A stretch of 64,000 nucleotides of DNA, from contig NZ_JAXMOH010000010.1 of assembly GCF_034670005.1 (NCBI RefSeq), positions 86,521 through 150,520 of the forward strand. Direction: 5' to 3'. The notes under the pieces are model-generated. The model ran no database searches. It had not been told where the DNA came from and saw nothing but the letters and a program-made list of their open reading frames with translations. Below, in pieces: positions 17,174 through 27,612 of this stretch; the stretch's first letter is position 1, and each line of letters opens with the position of its first letter. The stretch is from Thalassobius sp034670005 (GTDB lineage Bacteria > Pseudomonadota > Alphaproteobacteria > Rhodobacterales > Rhodobacteraceae). The translations under genes were made by a program, and so were the position numbers.

Positions 17174-17249
17174 CGTTTCCTTGCGGGCGCGTTTTCTCTA
17201 GAAGGAAACGCCACGGAAAATTCGAAATTTACCGGCCCTGCGGGGCCGG
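17174..17249 (+). other. Two hairpins between ftsW and murG
   Basis: CGTTTCCTT (17174-17182) pairs perfectly with AAGGAAACG (17202-17210) over a 19-base loop. A second GC stem (17232-17238 with 17243-17249) sits immediately upstream of the murG ribosome site AGGAGG (17252-17257). Neither has a T tract, so they look like RNA processing or translation-control structures rather than a terminator. Function is not demonstrated. Confidence 0.4.
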
Positions 17250-17262
17250 GTAGGAGGCCTCA

Positions 17263-18360
17263 ATGACCGCTCCGCTTCTTGTTATCGCTGCTGGCGGCAC
17301 AGGGGGGCACATGTTTCCCGCCCAGGCGCTGGCCGAAGTCATGTTGCGCAAGGGGTGGCGGGTAAAACTGTCCACCGATGCGCGCGGCGCGCGCTATACT
17401 GGCGGTTTCCCTCACACGGTGGAAATCGAACAGGTCTCAAGCGCCACTTTCGCCCGTGGCGGCCTGTTGGCCAAGGCTTTGGTGCCGTTTCGCATTTTGG
17501 GCGGTGCCGTTGGCATGACCCTGAGAATGATGCGCGACCGACCGGCGGTTGTCGTGGGCTTCGGCGGATATCCGTCGATCCCGGCGCTGGGCGCGGCGGT
17601 TCTGTTGCGTCTGCCGCGGATGATCCATGAACAAAACGGCGTCCTGGGCCGGGTCAACAAGATTTTTGCCAAGCGCGTCGATCAGATCGCCTGTGGCACA
17701 TGGCCGACGACCCTACCCGAAGGCATTGAGGGACATCACGTCGGCAACCCGGTGCGGGCGGCCGTGCTGGAACGCGCCGGTGCGGGCTATATCGCCCCGG
17801 GCGATTATCCGATGTCGATTTTAGTGATCGGTGGCAGTCAGGGGGCGCGCATCCTGTCCGATGTGGTGCCCGCCGCCATCGCGGCACTGCCCGAAGATTT
17901 GCTGGCTAATATCCGTGTTGCCCACCAGGCCCGCGATGAAGACGGCGACCGCGTCGCCCGGTTCTATGCCGAGCATGACATTGCCGCCGATGTGCAGCCA
18001 TTTTTTCACGATGTGCCCCGCAGGATGAGCGAGGCGCAGCTGGTGATTTCACGCGCCGGGGCGTCCAGCGTCGCCGATATCAGCGTGATAGGGCGGCCTT
18101 CGGTCCTGATACCCTATGCGGCTGCAACCGCCGATCACCAGACCGCCAATGCCCGCGGGCTGGTCGATGCCGGCGGCGCGATCCTGATCCCGGAAAACCG
18201 GCTTGATGTTGCCGCGCTGGCAGAGCAGATAACCGCGGTGCTGACCAACCCGCGCGGCGCGTCGATGATGGCGCAGGCGGCATTGTCGCGTGGTAAACCC
18301 GATGCGGCGCAGGATCTCAGCGAAATGGTCGAGACGCTGGCAGAGAAAGGCAAGACATGA
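17263..18360 (+). CDS. murG: UDP-GlcNAc transferase MurG (lipid II synthesis)
   Basis: A 365-residue GT-B enzyme that adds GlcNAc to lipid I at the inner face of the membrane. N-terminal glycine loop AAGGTGGHMFPAQALAE, GFGGYPSIPALGAAVL, HEQNGVLGRVNK, and the C-terminal donor site VIGGSQGARILSD, SRAGASSVADISVIGRPSVL and IPYAAATADHQTANA are all present. It has a strong AGGAGG RBS and its stop overlaps the murC start (ATGA). Confidence 0.97.
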   Translation: MTAPLLVIAAGGTGGHMFPAQALAEVMLRKGWRVKLSTDARGARYTGGFPHTVEIEQVSSATFARGGLLAKALVPFRILGGAVGMTLRMMRDRPAVVVGFGGYPSIPALGAAVLLRLPRMIHEQNGVLGRVNKIFAKRVDQIACGTWPTTLPEGIEGHHVGNPVRAAVLERAGAGYIAPGDYPMSILVIGGSQGARILSDVVPAAIAALPEDLLANIRVAHQARDEDGDRVARFYAEHDIAADVQPFFHDVPRRMSEAQLVISRAGASSVADISVIGRPSVLIPYAAATADHQTANARGLVDAGGAILIPENRLDVAALAEQITAVLTNPRGASMMAQAALSRGKPDAAQDLSEMVETLAEKGKT

Positions 18361-19757
18361 ATGGGGCAACCAAACTTCCCGTCGATATCGGACCGATCCA
18401 TTTCGTGGGCATCGGCGGCATCGGCATGTCGGGCATTGCAGAAGTTCTGATCGACCACGGCTATGCGGTGCAGGGCAGCGATCTGAAAAGTTCGAAAATC
18501 ACCGAACGTCTGGCCGGGATGGGGGCAAAAGTTTTCGAAGGTCAGCACGCCGAGAACCTCGAAGGGGCGGAGGTCGTGGTGATTTCATCAGCCATCAAAC
18601 CGGGCAACCCGGAACTGGACGAAGCGCGCAGGCTGGGCCTGCCGGTGGTGCGCAGGGCCGAAATGCTGGCCGAATTGATGCGGTTGAAATCCAACGTGGC
18701 CGTGGCCGGAACGCATGGCAAAACCACCACCACCACGATGGTGGCGGCGCTGCTGGACGGCGGCGGCATTGATCCGACGGTCATCAATGGCGGCATCATT
18801 CATGCCTACGGATCGAACGCTCGGGTGGGGGCCTCTGACTGGATGGTGGTCGAAGCCGATGAAAGCGATGGCACGTTCAACCGGTTGCCCGCGACCATCG
18901 CCATTGTCACCAATATCGACCCCGAACATATGGAACATTGGGGTACGATCGAAAACCTGCGTCAGGGTTTTCTCGATTTCGTGTCAAACATCCCCTTCTA
19001 CGGGTTGGCTGTTTGCTGCACCGATCATCCCGAAGTGCAGGCTTTGGTGGGCAAGATCACCGACCGACGGGTGACCACCTTCGGCTTCAACGCGCAGGCC
19101 GATGTGCGGGCGGTCAACCTGACTTATAAGGCTGGCGTGGCGCATTTCGACATCGCGCTGCAGGTCGATGGCCAGATGATTGAGGGCTGCACTCTGCCGA
19201 TGCCCGGGGATCACAACGTATCCAACGCTTTGGCGGCGGTCGCGGTGGCTCTACATCTTGGCATGACAGCTGATCAGATACGCGATGCTTTGGCCAGTTT
19301 CGGCGGCGTGAACCGGCGCTTTACCAAGGTAGGTGAGGTCAATGGCGTCACCATCATCGACGATTACGGCCATCATCCGGTGGAAATCGCCGCCGTGCTG
19401 AAAGCCGCGCGCCAGGCTACCGAGGGCCGGGTGATCGCCGTGCATCAGCCCCACCGCTATTCCCGGCTGCATTCGCTGTTCGACGATTTCTGTGCCTGCT
19501 TCAACGAAGCCGACGTGGTCGGTATCGCCGAAGTCTTTGCCGCAGGCGAGGACCCGATCGAGGGCGCCAGCCGCGACGATCTGGTAGCCGGTCTGATCCG
19601 CCACGGTCACCGCCATGCCCGCGCGATCAGGTCCGAAGACGATCTGGAACTCATGGTGCGCGAACAGGCGCGGCCGGGTGACATGGTTGTCTGTCTTGGT
19701 GCCGGGACGATTTCGGCCTGGGCCAACCGGTTACCGGAACGCCTGAGGGATGGCTGA
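18357..19757 (+). CDS. murC: UDP-N-acetylmuramate-L-alanine ligase
   Basis: A 466-residue Mur ligase adding L-Ala to UDP-MurNAc. The Rossmann start is HFVGIGGIGMSGIAEVL, the ATP P-loop GTHGKTTTT is at about residue 118, EADESDGTFNRLP carries the Mg/ATP-binding Glu, and the central-to-C-terminal parts read PGDHNVSNALAAVAVA and DDYGHHPVEIAAVL. The start overlaps murG by four bases, and its end overlaps the next gene by eight. Confidence 0.97.
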   Translation: MNGATKLPVDIGPIHFVGIGGIGMSGIAEVLIDHGYAVQGSDLKSSKITERLAGMGAKVFEGQHAENLEGAEVVVISSAIKPGNPELDEARRLGLPVVRRAEMLAELMRLKSNVAVAGTHGKTTTTTMVAALLDGGGIDPTVINGGIIHAYGSNARVGASDWMVVEADESDGTFNRLPATIAIVTNIDPEHMEHWGTIENLRQGFLDFVSNIPFYGLAVCCTDHPEVQALVGKITDRRVTTFGFNAQADVRAVNLTYKAGVAHFDIALQVDGQMIEGCTLPMPGDHNVSNALAAVAVALHLGMTADQIRDALASFGGVNRRFTKVGEVNGVTIIDDYGHHPVEIAAVLKAARQATEGRVIAVHQPHRYSRLHSLFDDFCACFNEADVVGIAEVFAAGEDPIEGASRDDLVAGLIRHGHRHARAIRSEDDLELMVREQARPGDMVVCLGAGTISAWANRLPERLRDG

Positions 19758-20946
19758 AGCGCTCAAGCGACGGATCGGACCGGTTGTCCTGACGCTATAC
19801 GGCATCGGTATCATGGTGGGCGCGGGTATTTACGTGCTGACCGGGGCTGTGGTCGGGGCGGCTGGCATGTGGGCGCCGGTTGCGTTCCTGCTGGCGGGTC
19901 TGGTCGCGATCCCTTCGGCGCTGTCCTTTTCCGAACTCTCGGCCCGTATACCCGAAGCTGCGGGCGATTCTGCCTATATCGAGAAAGGGCTGGGCCTGCA
20001 TTGGCTGGCCGTTCTGGTCGGCTTGATCAATGTCGTTGTCGGCACCGTCGCCGCTGCCGCCGTGCTGCGCGGCGGAGTCGGTTATTTGTTGGCGCTGGTC
20101 GATATCCCGTTTGTCTGGGGCGTGGTCGGCCTTGGCGTGCTGCTGACCGTGGTGGCGCTGATCGGGGTACTGGAAAGCCTGAGCTTTGCCGCGATCCTGA
20201 CGCTGATCGAAATCGCCGGGTTGGGCATGGTGATCTGGGCCGGGTTCAGCGTGGCGGCACCCGTCGCCGATTACCACCTGCCTCTGCCGTCGCCGGAATG
20301 GGGCGGCATTGCATTGGCCATGATTTTTGCCTTTTTCGCGTTCATCGGGTTTGATGACATTGTGAATGTAGCCGAAGAAACCCGCAGTCCCGCGCGAACC
20401 ATGCCGATTGCGATCCTTGCGGCGCTGGCTGTGACCGCGTTGCTTTATGCGCTTGTGTCGCTGGCTGCGATCCGCGCGGTGCCGCGCGAACTGCTGGCGG
20501 TGTCGGATCGTCCCTTGGCATTGGTCTGGGAAGCCGGGGCAGGCCGGTCAGCGGCTTTTCTCAGCGCGATTGCCGTCGCGGCGGCGCTGAACGGCGTTCT
20601 GGCGCAGATCGTCATGGCCAGCCGGGTGCTGTACGGTCTGGGCAAACGATCGCTTTGGCTGACCATGTTCCGTCGCACCAATGCGCGGCTGGGCACGCCC
20701 GTTCTGGGAACGGTTCTGATCGGTGCGGCGACGATTGTCTCGGCCCTGACCTTGCCCGTGGCGGTGCTGGCCGAAGGGTCGACGCTGGCGCTGCTGGTGG
20801 TCTTTGCCATCGTCAACGCCGCCCTGATCGGGGTGAAGCGCAAGCAGCCCGAGGCCGATTTCAAAGTGCCGTTGTGGATGCCATGGCTCGGTATTCTGAG
20901 CTGTATCGCCACCTTCGCGGCGTCGTTTCTGGGAAAATTGGGATGA
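19750..20946 (+). CDS. APC-family amino acid permease
   Basis: A 398-residue inner-membrane transporter with about eleven or twelve TM segments. The APC signature GIGIMVGAGIYVLTGAVVG is at about 17-35 in TM1, with SELSARIPEAAGDSAYIEKG in TM2-3 and FFAFIGFDDIVNVAEETRSP in the TM6-7 region. It is shorter than the usual 450-500 residues, mostly at the C-terminus. The start overlaps murC by eight bases and its stop overlaps DUF2484 (ATGA), so it is built into the murC-murB operon. A permease there is not a standard dcw gene. The substrate is unknown; an amino acid is most likely. Confidence 0.85.
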   Translation: MAEALKRRIGPVVLTLYGIGIMVGAGIYVLTGAVVGAAGMWAPVAFLLAGLVAIPSALSFSELSARIPEAAGDSAYIEKGLGLHWLAVLVGLINVVVGTVAAAAVLRGGVGYLLALVDIPFVWGVVGLGVLLTVVALIGVLESLSFAAILTLIEIAGLGMVIWAGFSVAAPVADYHLPLPSPEWGGIALAMIFAFFAFIGFDDIVNVAEETRSPARTMPIAILAALAVTALLYALVSLAAIRAVPRELLAVSDRPLALVWEAGAGRSAAFLSAIAVAAALNGVLAQIVMASRVLYGLGKRSLWLTMFRRTNARLGTPVLGTVLIGAATIVSALTLPVAVLAEGSTLALLVVFAIVNAALIGVKRKQPEADFKVPLWMPWLGILSCIATFAASFLGKLG

Positions 20947-21194
20947 GCCTGTCTTTTGGTCTTGCTTGCGGCTGGCTGGTGCTGGTCAATATTCTGGGGC
21001 TGTTTCCAAGTAAACGTAATCATTGGCCGCAGGCCTATGCAATGATCGCGCTGGGCGTTCCGATCCTGATCTATCTGATTTACCAGAACGGGCCATGGAT
21101 GGGTCTTTTGTTCCTGGCCTCTGCGATGTCGGTGCTGCGCTGGCCGGTGATTTATCTGGGCCGCTGGATCAGACGGCAGTTGGGGCGCGGATAA
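20943..21194 (+). CDS. DUF2484-type small membrane protein
   Basis: An 83-residue protein with three hydrophobic segments (FGLACGWLVLVNILGLF, AYAMIALGVPILIYLIY, MGLLFLASAMSVL) and a basic C-terminus GRWIRRQLGRG. It starts inside the stop of the permease gene and lies before murB, the place where Rhodobacterales genomes carry DUF2484 proteins. Function is unknown; the setting suggests envelope growth or division. The family call is from size, topology and position. Confidence 0.7.
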   Translation: MSLSFGLACGWLVLVNILGLFPSKRNHWPQAYAMIALGVPILIYLIYQNGPWMGLLFLASAMSVLRWPVIYLGRWIRRQLGRG

Positions 21195-21312
21195 GGCGCA
21201 TCCGGCTTTACAAGTGCAACCCGCTGCGTCTTGCGGCGGTATGGTACCAGAGCCGTTTGCCCCTTGCGGGTTTTGCCATTAAGACGCGTTGGACCGAATT
21301 GAGGGCGCGAAG

Positions 21313-22242
21313 ATGATCCAGAACTTACCGCAGGTGCGCGGACGGCTGACCGAAGACAAACCGCTGTCCGATCTGACATGGCTGCGCGTTGGCGGGCCGG
21401 CGGATGTGCTGTTCCAGCCTGCCGATATCGCCGATTTGCAGGCTTTCCTGCGCGTGCTTCCCGGTGACGTGCCGGTGTTCCCTATGGGCGTGGGCAGCAA
21501 CCTGATCGTGCGCGATGGTGGCCTCAGGGCGGTGGTGATCCGGCTGGGACGTGGGTTCAACGGGATCGAAATCAAGGATAATCGGGTGATCGCAGGCGTG
21601 GCGGCGCTTGATGCGCATGTGGCGAAAAAGGCGGCCGAGGCGGGGTTGGATCTGACCTTTTTGCGGACCATTCCCGGCAGCATCGGCGGCGCGGTGCGGA
21701 TGAATGCGGGCTGCTATGGGGCCTATGCGGCGGATGTTTTTGTTTCAGCCCGCGCAGTGACGCGTCAGGGTGACCTGGTCGAACTGGGCCCGGAAGATAT
21801 GAAATTCCAATATCGCCAAAGCGACCTGCCCGAAGGCTGGGTTCTGGTCGAGGCCACGTTCGAAGCCCCTTCGGGCGATCCGCAGGCCCTGACCGACCGG
21901 ATGGAGGCGCAACTGAAAAAGCGCGATGACACCCAGCCGACCAAGGAACGCAGCGCTGGCAGCACCTTCCGCAACCCGGCCGGATTTTCCAGCACCGGGC
22001 GCGCCGATGACGTGCATGACCTCAAAGCCTGGAAAGTGATCGACGAAGCCGGGATGCGCGGCGCATCCCGCGGCGGGGCGCAAATGAGTGAAAAACATTC
22101 GAATTTTTTAATCAATACCGGCGGTGCGACAGCGGCCGACCTCGAAGGTCTGGGCGAAGAGGTTCGAAAAAAGGTTTACGAAAACAGCGGGATCACGCTA
22201 GAGTGGGAAATCATGCGGGTCGGTGAACCGATCCCTGAATAA
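21313..22242 (+). CDS. murB: UDP-N-acetylenolpyruvoylglucosamine reductase
   Basis: A 309-residue FAD enzyme that reduces UDP-GlcNAc-enolpyruvate to UDP-MurNAc. FAD-binding TWLRVGGPADVLFQP and PMGVGSNLIVRDGG, the segment IPGSIGGAVRMNAGCYG, the catalytic Ser in KERSAGSTFRNPAG, and the final LEWEIMRVG are visible, fitting the type II MurB lacking the extra E. coli loop. The ATG at 21313 is chosen over an in-frame TTG at 21289, with GAGGG upstream. Confidence 0.96.
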   Translation: MIQNLPQVRGRLTEDKPLSDLTWLRVGGPADVLFQPADIADLQAFLRVLPGDVPVFPMGVGSNLIVRDGGLRAVVIRLGRGFNGIEIKDNRVIAGVAALDAHVAKKAAEAGLDLTFLRTIPGSIGGAVRMNAGCYGAYAADVFVSARAVTRQGDLVELGPEDMKFQYRQSDLPEGWVLVEATFEAPSGDPQALTDRMEAQLKKRDDTQPTKERSAGSTFRNPAGFSSTGRADDVHDLKAWKVIDEAGMRGASRGGAQMSEKHSNFLINTGGATAADLEGLGEEVRKKVYENSGITLEWEIMRVGEPIPE

Positions 22243-22340
22243 GCGCCGCTAAAAGGCGCAAGCAGGCGGGCCGGAACAGGTCCATACATAAAGTAATAAA
22301 GGCCGCACAAGCGGTCATGCAGTTGAGGCACAGTGTGGGT

Positions 22341-23255
22341 ATGTCGAGCAGGGCAAACCCGGTAGTGGCGGTATTGATGGGCGGCCCCTCGGCCGAACGC
22401 GAGGTGTCGTTGACAACCGGGCGCGAATGCGCCGCGGCGCTCCGGGAAGAAGGCTATGAAGTGATCGAGGTCGATGCGGGCCGCGATCTTGCTTTGCGCC
22501 TTTCCGAACTCAAGCCAGATGTGGTTTTCAATGCGCTTCACGGTCGCTGGGGCGAAGATGGCGGTGTCCAGGGATTGCTGGAATGGATGGGGCTGCCTTA
22601 TACCCATTCCGGCGTGCTGGCGTCGGCTTTGGCGATGGACAAAGAGCGCACCAAACTGATCTATCGTGAGGCCGGTCTGCCGGTGGTGCCCAGCAAACTG
22701 GCCACCAAGGCCGAGGTCGAGGCGCGCCATATCCTGCCGCCGCCCTACGTGGTCAAACCCTATAATGAGGGATCGAGCGTCGGCGTCTACATCGTGCAAG
22801 AGGCCGCCAATGGTCCGCCGCACCTGTCCGAAGACATGCCCGATACGGTCATGGTCGAAGAATATGTGCCGGGCCGCGAAATGACCGCAACGGTGATGGG
22901 GGACCGGACCCTGACAGTCACCGATATCTATTCCGACGGTTGGTATGACTACCACGCCAAATACGCGACAGGCGGGTCGCGTCATGTGGTGCCCGCCGAC
23001 CTGCCGCAGGATATTTTCGACGCCTGTCTCGATTATGCTTTGCGCGCGCATCAGGCGCTGGGCTGCCGTGGTTTCAGCCGCACCGATTTCCGCTGGGATG
23101 AAGCCCGCGGTCTGGACGGCCTGTTCCTGCTGGAAACCAACACCCAGCCGGGGATGACACCGACCTCGCTGAGCCCTGAACAGGCAGAGGTGATGGGGAT
23201 AAGCTTTGGCGCGTTGTGCCGCTGGTTGGTGGAGGACGCCTCATGCAACAGGTGA
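22341..23255 (+). CDS. ddl: D-alanine-D-alanine ligase
   Basis: A 304-residue ATP-grasp ligase that makes D-Ala-D-Ala for peptidoglycan. Visible are VLMGGPSAEREVSLTTGREC, ALHGRWGEDGGVQGLLEWMG, PYTHSGVLASALAMDK, YVVKPYNEGSSVGVYIV and the C-terminal ETNTQPGMTPTSLSPEQA. The start at 22341 gives the usual family N-terminus; an ATG at 22317 is possible. The 3' end overlaps ftsQ by 13 bases. Confidence 0.95.
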   Translation: MSSRANPVVAVLMGGPSAEREVSLTTGRECAAALREEGYEVIEVDAGRDLALRLSELKPDVVFNALHGRWGEDGGVQGLLEWMGLPYTHSGVLASALAMDKERTKLIYREAGLPVVPSKLATKAEVEARHILPPPYVVKPYNEGSSVGVYIVQEAANGPPHLSEDMPDTVMVEEYVPGREMTATVMGDRTLTVTDIYSDGWYDYHAKYATGGSRHVVPADLPQDIFDACLDYALRAHQALGCRGFSRTDFRWDEARGLDGLFLLETNTQPGMTPTSLSPEQAEVMGISFGALCRWLVEDASCNR

Positions 23256-24106
23256 CCCGCCCCGATCCGGCGCCGTCGCGCTGGTCCTACCGGATGCAGC
23301 GATTGATGCTGACGCCGCTGTTTCGGTTTTTGCTGCGGGTTGGGTTGCCGATGGTGGTGACCTTTGCTGCGCTGTCGATCTACTTTGCCCAAGAGGGCAA
23401 TCGAGACACCTTCAGGCTGTGGGTTTCCGATATCCGTAACGAAATCGAAACCCGACCGGAATTCATGGTCAAGCTGATGGCCATAGACGGCGCCGGGGGC
23501 AGTGTGGCCGAAGATATCCGCGAAATCATCCCGATTGATTTCCCGATCAGCTCTTTCGATCTTGATCTGGACCGGATGCGTCAAACCATTGCCGAACTGC
23601 CCGCTGTCAAAGATGTCAGCGTGCGGGTGCGCCCGGGTGGTGTGTTGCAGGTCGATGTCACCGAACGGCTGCCGGTGATCCTGTGGCGGGGCGAAGACGG
23701 TTTGGCACTGTTGGATGAACACGGATACTACGTCGGTCAGGCCGAAAGCCGGATCAAATATGCGGATTTGCCGCTGATCGCGGGCGAAGGCGCGGACAGG
23801 GCGGTACCCGAAGCTCTGGCTTTGATTCAAGCGGCGGGGCCGCTGCGGTCTCGTATGCGTGGATTGGTCCGTATGGGCGAACGGCGCTGGGATCTGGTGC
23901 TGGATCGTGAGCAGCGCATTCTACTTCCTGAGGACAAGCCGGTTCAGGCATTAGACCGGGTTATTGCACTGCATCAGGCGCAGGACGTCATGGCGCGCGA
24001 TCTGGCGCAGGTCGATATGCGGATCAGGTCACGCCCGACAATCAGAATGAACGAAGCCGCCGTCGAGCAGTGGTGGCGCATTAACAAGATCGGTTTCAAG
24101 GACTGA
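23243..24106 (+). CDS. ftsQ: Cell division protein FtsQ
   Basis: A 287-residue bitopic division protein. A basic cytoplasmic N-terminus is followed by one TM at about residues 32-50 (LLRVGLPMVVTFAALSIYF), a POTRA domain (FPISSFDLDLDRMRQTIAEL, VRVRPGGVLQVDVTERLPV) and the FtsQ beta domain with DEHGYYV. It bridges FtsB/FtsL and the septal synthase. The start at 23243 lies within the ddl end and has a GGAGG RBS. Confidence 0.93.
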   Translation: MQQVTRPDPAPSRWSYRMQRLMLTPLFRFLLRVGLPMVVTFAALSIYFAQEGNRDTFRLWVSDIRNEIETRPEFMVKLMAIDGAGGSVAEDIREIIPIDFPISSFDLDLDRMRQTIAELPAVKDVSVRVRPGGVLQVDVTERLPVILWRGEDGLALLDEHGYYVGQAESRIKYADLPLIAGEGADRAVPEALALIQAAGPLRSRMRGLVRMGERRWDLVLDREQRILLPEDKPVQALDRVIALHQAQDVMARDLAQVDMRIRSRPTIRMNEAAVEQWWRINKIGFKD

Positions 24107-24110
24107 CGGC

Positions 24111-25445
24111 ATGATAGAACTTTATGAATCCCAACGGGCGATGCGGGCAATGCGCAAGGCGGCGATGCAGCGGGGTGTTGTCGCTATTCTGGACGTGGGC
24201 AGTTCGAAAATATCCTGTCTGGTGTTGCGTTTCGATGGTGCCGAACAGGGTTTCGAAAGCGAAGGGATCGGCCCCCTGGCCGGGCAGGCGGGGTTCCGGG
24301 TGATCGGGGCGGCGACGACCCGGTCGCGCGGTGTCAAGTTTGGTGAAATCAGTGCCATGCAGGAAACCGAGCGGGCGATCCGGACCGCGTTGCAGGCGGC
24401 GCAGAAAATGGCGAATATCCGGGTCGATCACGTGATCGCCTGTTTTGCCGGGGCCGAGCCGCGCAGCTATGGTCTTGCCGGTCAGGTCGAGGTCGCAGAA
24501 CAGATCGTTTCGGAACAGGATATCAGTCGGGTGTTGTCGGCCTGCGAGGTGCCCGATTACGGTATGGGGCGTGAAGTGCTGCACGCTCAGCCGGTGAATT
24601 TCGCGCTCGATCACCGGTCGGGTCTGGCCGATCCGCGCGGACAGATGGGCAATACGCTGTCCACCGACATGCATATGCTGACCATTGATGGGGCGGCGGT
24701 GCAGAATCTGGCGCATTGTGTCAAACGTTGCGACATGGAATTGGCCGGGATCGCCAGTTCGGCCTATGTGTCGGGAATCTCGGCCTTGGTTGAAGATGAA
24801 CAGGAACTGGGCGCGGCCTGCATCGACATGGGCGGCGGCGCCACCAGCATTTCGATCTTCATGAAGAAACACATGATCTATGCTGACAGTGTGCGCATGG
24901 GCGGCGATCATGTGACCGGCGATATTTCGATGGGGCTCTCGGTGCCATATAATACTGCCGAACGGATCAAGACTTTTTACGGTGGCGTGGTGGCGACCGG
25001 GATGGACGACCGCGAAATGATCGAAATCGGCGGCGATACCGGCGATTGGGAACATGACCGGCGCTCTGTCAGCCGGGCCGAACTGATCGGCATCATGCGC
25101 CCGCGCGTCGAGGAAATACTGGAAGAGGTCCGGGCGCGGTTGGATGCGGCCGGCTTCGAACATCTGCCCAGTCAACAGATCGTTCTGACCGGTGGCGGCA
25201 GCCAGATCCCCGGCCTTGATGGGCTTGCCAGCAAGATCCTGGGCCAGCAGGTGCGCCTGGGACGGCCTTTGCGCGTGCACGGCTTGCCGCAGGCCGCGAC
25301 CGGACCGGGATTTGCCAGCGCGGTGGGCATGTGCCTGTTTGCAGCCCATCCGCAGGATGAATGGTGGGATTTCGACCTGCCGGTGGATCGCTACCCGGCG
25401 CGGTCGCTGAAACGTGCGGTAAAGTGGTTCAGGGACAACTGGTGA
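24111..25445 (+). CDS. ftsA: Cell division protein FtsA
   Basis: A 444-residue actin-like protein that anchors FtsZ to the membrane. ATPase motifs are AILDVGSSKISCLVLR at about residues 24-39, CIDMGGGATSISIFMKK and LTGGGSQIPGLDGLASKILG. The C-terminal AVKWFRDNW is the amphipathic membrane-targeting helix. It starts four bases after ftsQ. A 356-base spacer then separates it from ftsZ. Confidence 0.96.
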   Translation: MIELYESQRAMRAMRKAAMQRGVVAILDVGSSKISCLVLRFDGAEQGFESEGIGPLAGQAGFRVIGAATTRSRGVKFGEISAMQETERAIRTALQAAQKMANIRVDHVIACFAGAEPRSYGLAGQVEVAEQIVSEQDISRVLSACEVPDYGMGREVLHAQPVNFALDHRSGLADPRGQMGNTLSTDMHMLTIDGAAVQNLAHCVKRCDMELAGIASSAYVSGISALVEDEQELGAACIDMGGGATSISIFMKKHMIYADSVRMGGDHVTGDISMGLSVPYNTAERIKTFYGGVVATGMDDREMIEIGGDTGDWEHDRRSVSRAELIGIMRPRVEEILEEVRARLDAAGFEHLPSQQIVLTGGGSQIPGLDGLASKILGQQVRLGRPLRVHGLPQAATGPGFASAVGMCLFAAHPQDEWWDFDLPVDRYPARSLKRAVKWFRDNW

Positions 25446-25496
25446 TCCGCAAAAGCCTCAAAAGAGGGGGTGACGGGCGGAATTCTCTGCGTTAAG

Positions 25497-25505
25497 TTAT
25501 CCACA
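25497..25505 (+). promoter_or_regulatory. Consensus DnaA box
   Basis: TTATCCACA, an exact match to the strong DnaA-binding consensus TTATNCACA. It lies 52 bases after the ftsA stop and about 300 bases upstream of ftsZ. DnaA is known to activate ftsZ in Caulobacter; a similar link here is inference from one site. Confidence 0.5.
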
Positions 25506-25726
25506 ACCACATGTGTAAAAGTGGACAAGACCGAGGACCGGGCAGGCCCTCTGAACATAATTGGCCGGACTGCGTCGCGTGAATTTCGCGCGCGGGGTTC
25601 GCTTTGCCTTGTGCTCCGGAGCTGTTGGTCCGCTAAATCTGTGCGGGATTGGCAAGATACCGCAGGTGCAACCCCGGTTTTGTCCATATTTCGTGGTGAA
25701 ATTGCGTTTTTTTGATGACGCATGGG

Positions 25727-25755
25727 TTGGTTCTCGCTACCATCGACGATAATAG
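25727..25755 (+). promoter_or_regulatory. Candidate ftsZ promoter
   Basis: TTGGTT (25727-25732) and TAATAG (25750-25755) are separated by 17 bases, a housekeeping-type -35/-10 pair 46 bases upstream of the ftsZ start. It is a pattern match only. Confidence 0.3.
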
Positions 25756-25801
25756 GCAGAAAAACCGCGAATGCGGATCACAACATCAGGCGGATAGATC
25801 C

Positions 25802-27418
<1,617 letters not shown>

Positions 27419-27442
27419 CGCGGAATACCAGATCAATGAATG

Positions 27443-27465
27443 GGCCGCCTTTTGGCGGCCTTTTT
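27443..27465 (+). terminator. Terminator after ftsZ
   Basis: A 7-bp GC stem (27443-27449 with 27454-27460), a TTTT loop, and a T tract from 27461. It closes the ftsZ transcription unit before lpxC. Confidence 0.85.
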
Positions 27466-27551
27466 CGTTTTTTTACAAAGCGTTATCGCGTTAATGCGCG
27501 GAAAACGGCGCATCTGTGGACCGGATGTTTCAGTACGTTACAAAGATTGAG

Positions 27552-27597
27552 TTGAGCCTACTTTAGGCTAGGGGTACCACGTCCCTGTGGTGCTCAA
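27552..27597 (+). promoter_or_regulatory. Structured leader upstream of lpxC
   Basis: Within 46 bases ending 15 bases before the lpxC ATG there are three perfect pairings: AGCCTA/TAGGCT (27555-27560 with 27564-27569), ACCAC/GTGGT (27576-27580 with 27587-27591) and TTGAGC/GCTCAA (27552-27557 with 27592-27597). The first and third share bases and are mutually exclusive, so two folds are possible. No Shine-Dalgarno is obvious before the ATG. A regulatory role is inferred. Confidence 0.4.
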
Positions 27598-27612
27598 AGA
27601 AGCATCAACAAG

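Larger units (their letters stand above)
25446..25801 (+). other. ftsA-ftsZ spacer
   Basis: 356 bases without a gene. It holds a consensus DnaA box (25497-25505), a one-mismatch DnaA-like sequence on the opposite strand shortly after it (TGTGTAAAA, 25512-25520), and a plausible promoter at 25727-25755. I looked for GANTC methylation sites and the TTAA-N7-TTAA CtrA motif and saw none. The length suggests ftsZ has its own regulated promoter(s). Confidence 0.6.

Noticed and set aside
24096..25349. 417-codon open frame antisense to ftsA
   Set aside because: Antisense shadow of ftsA, which is certain from its motifs.
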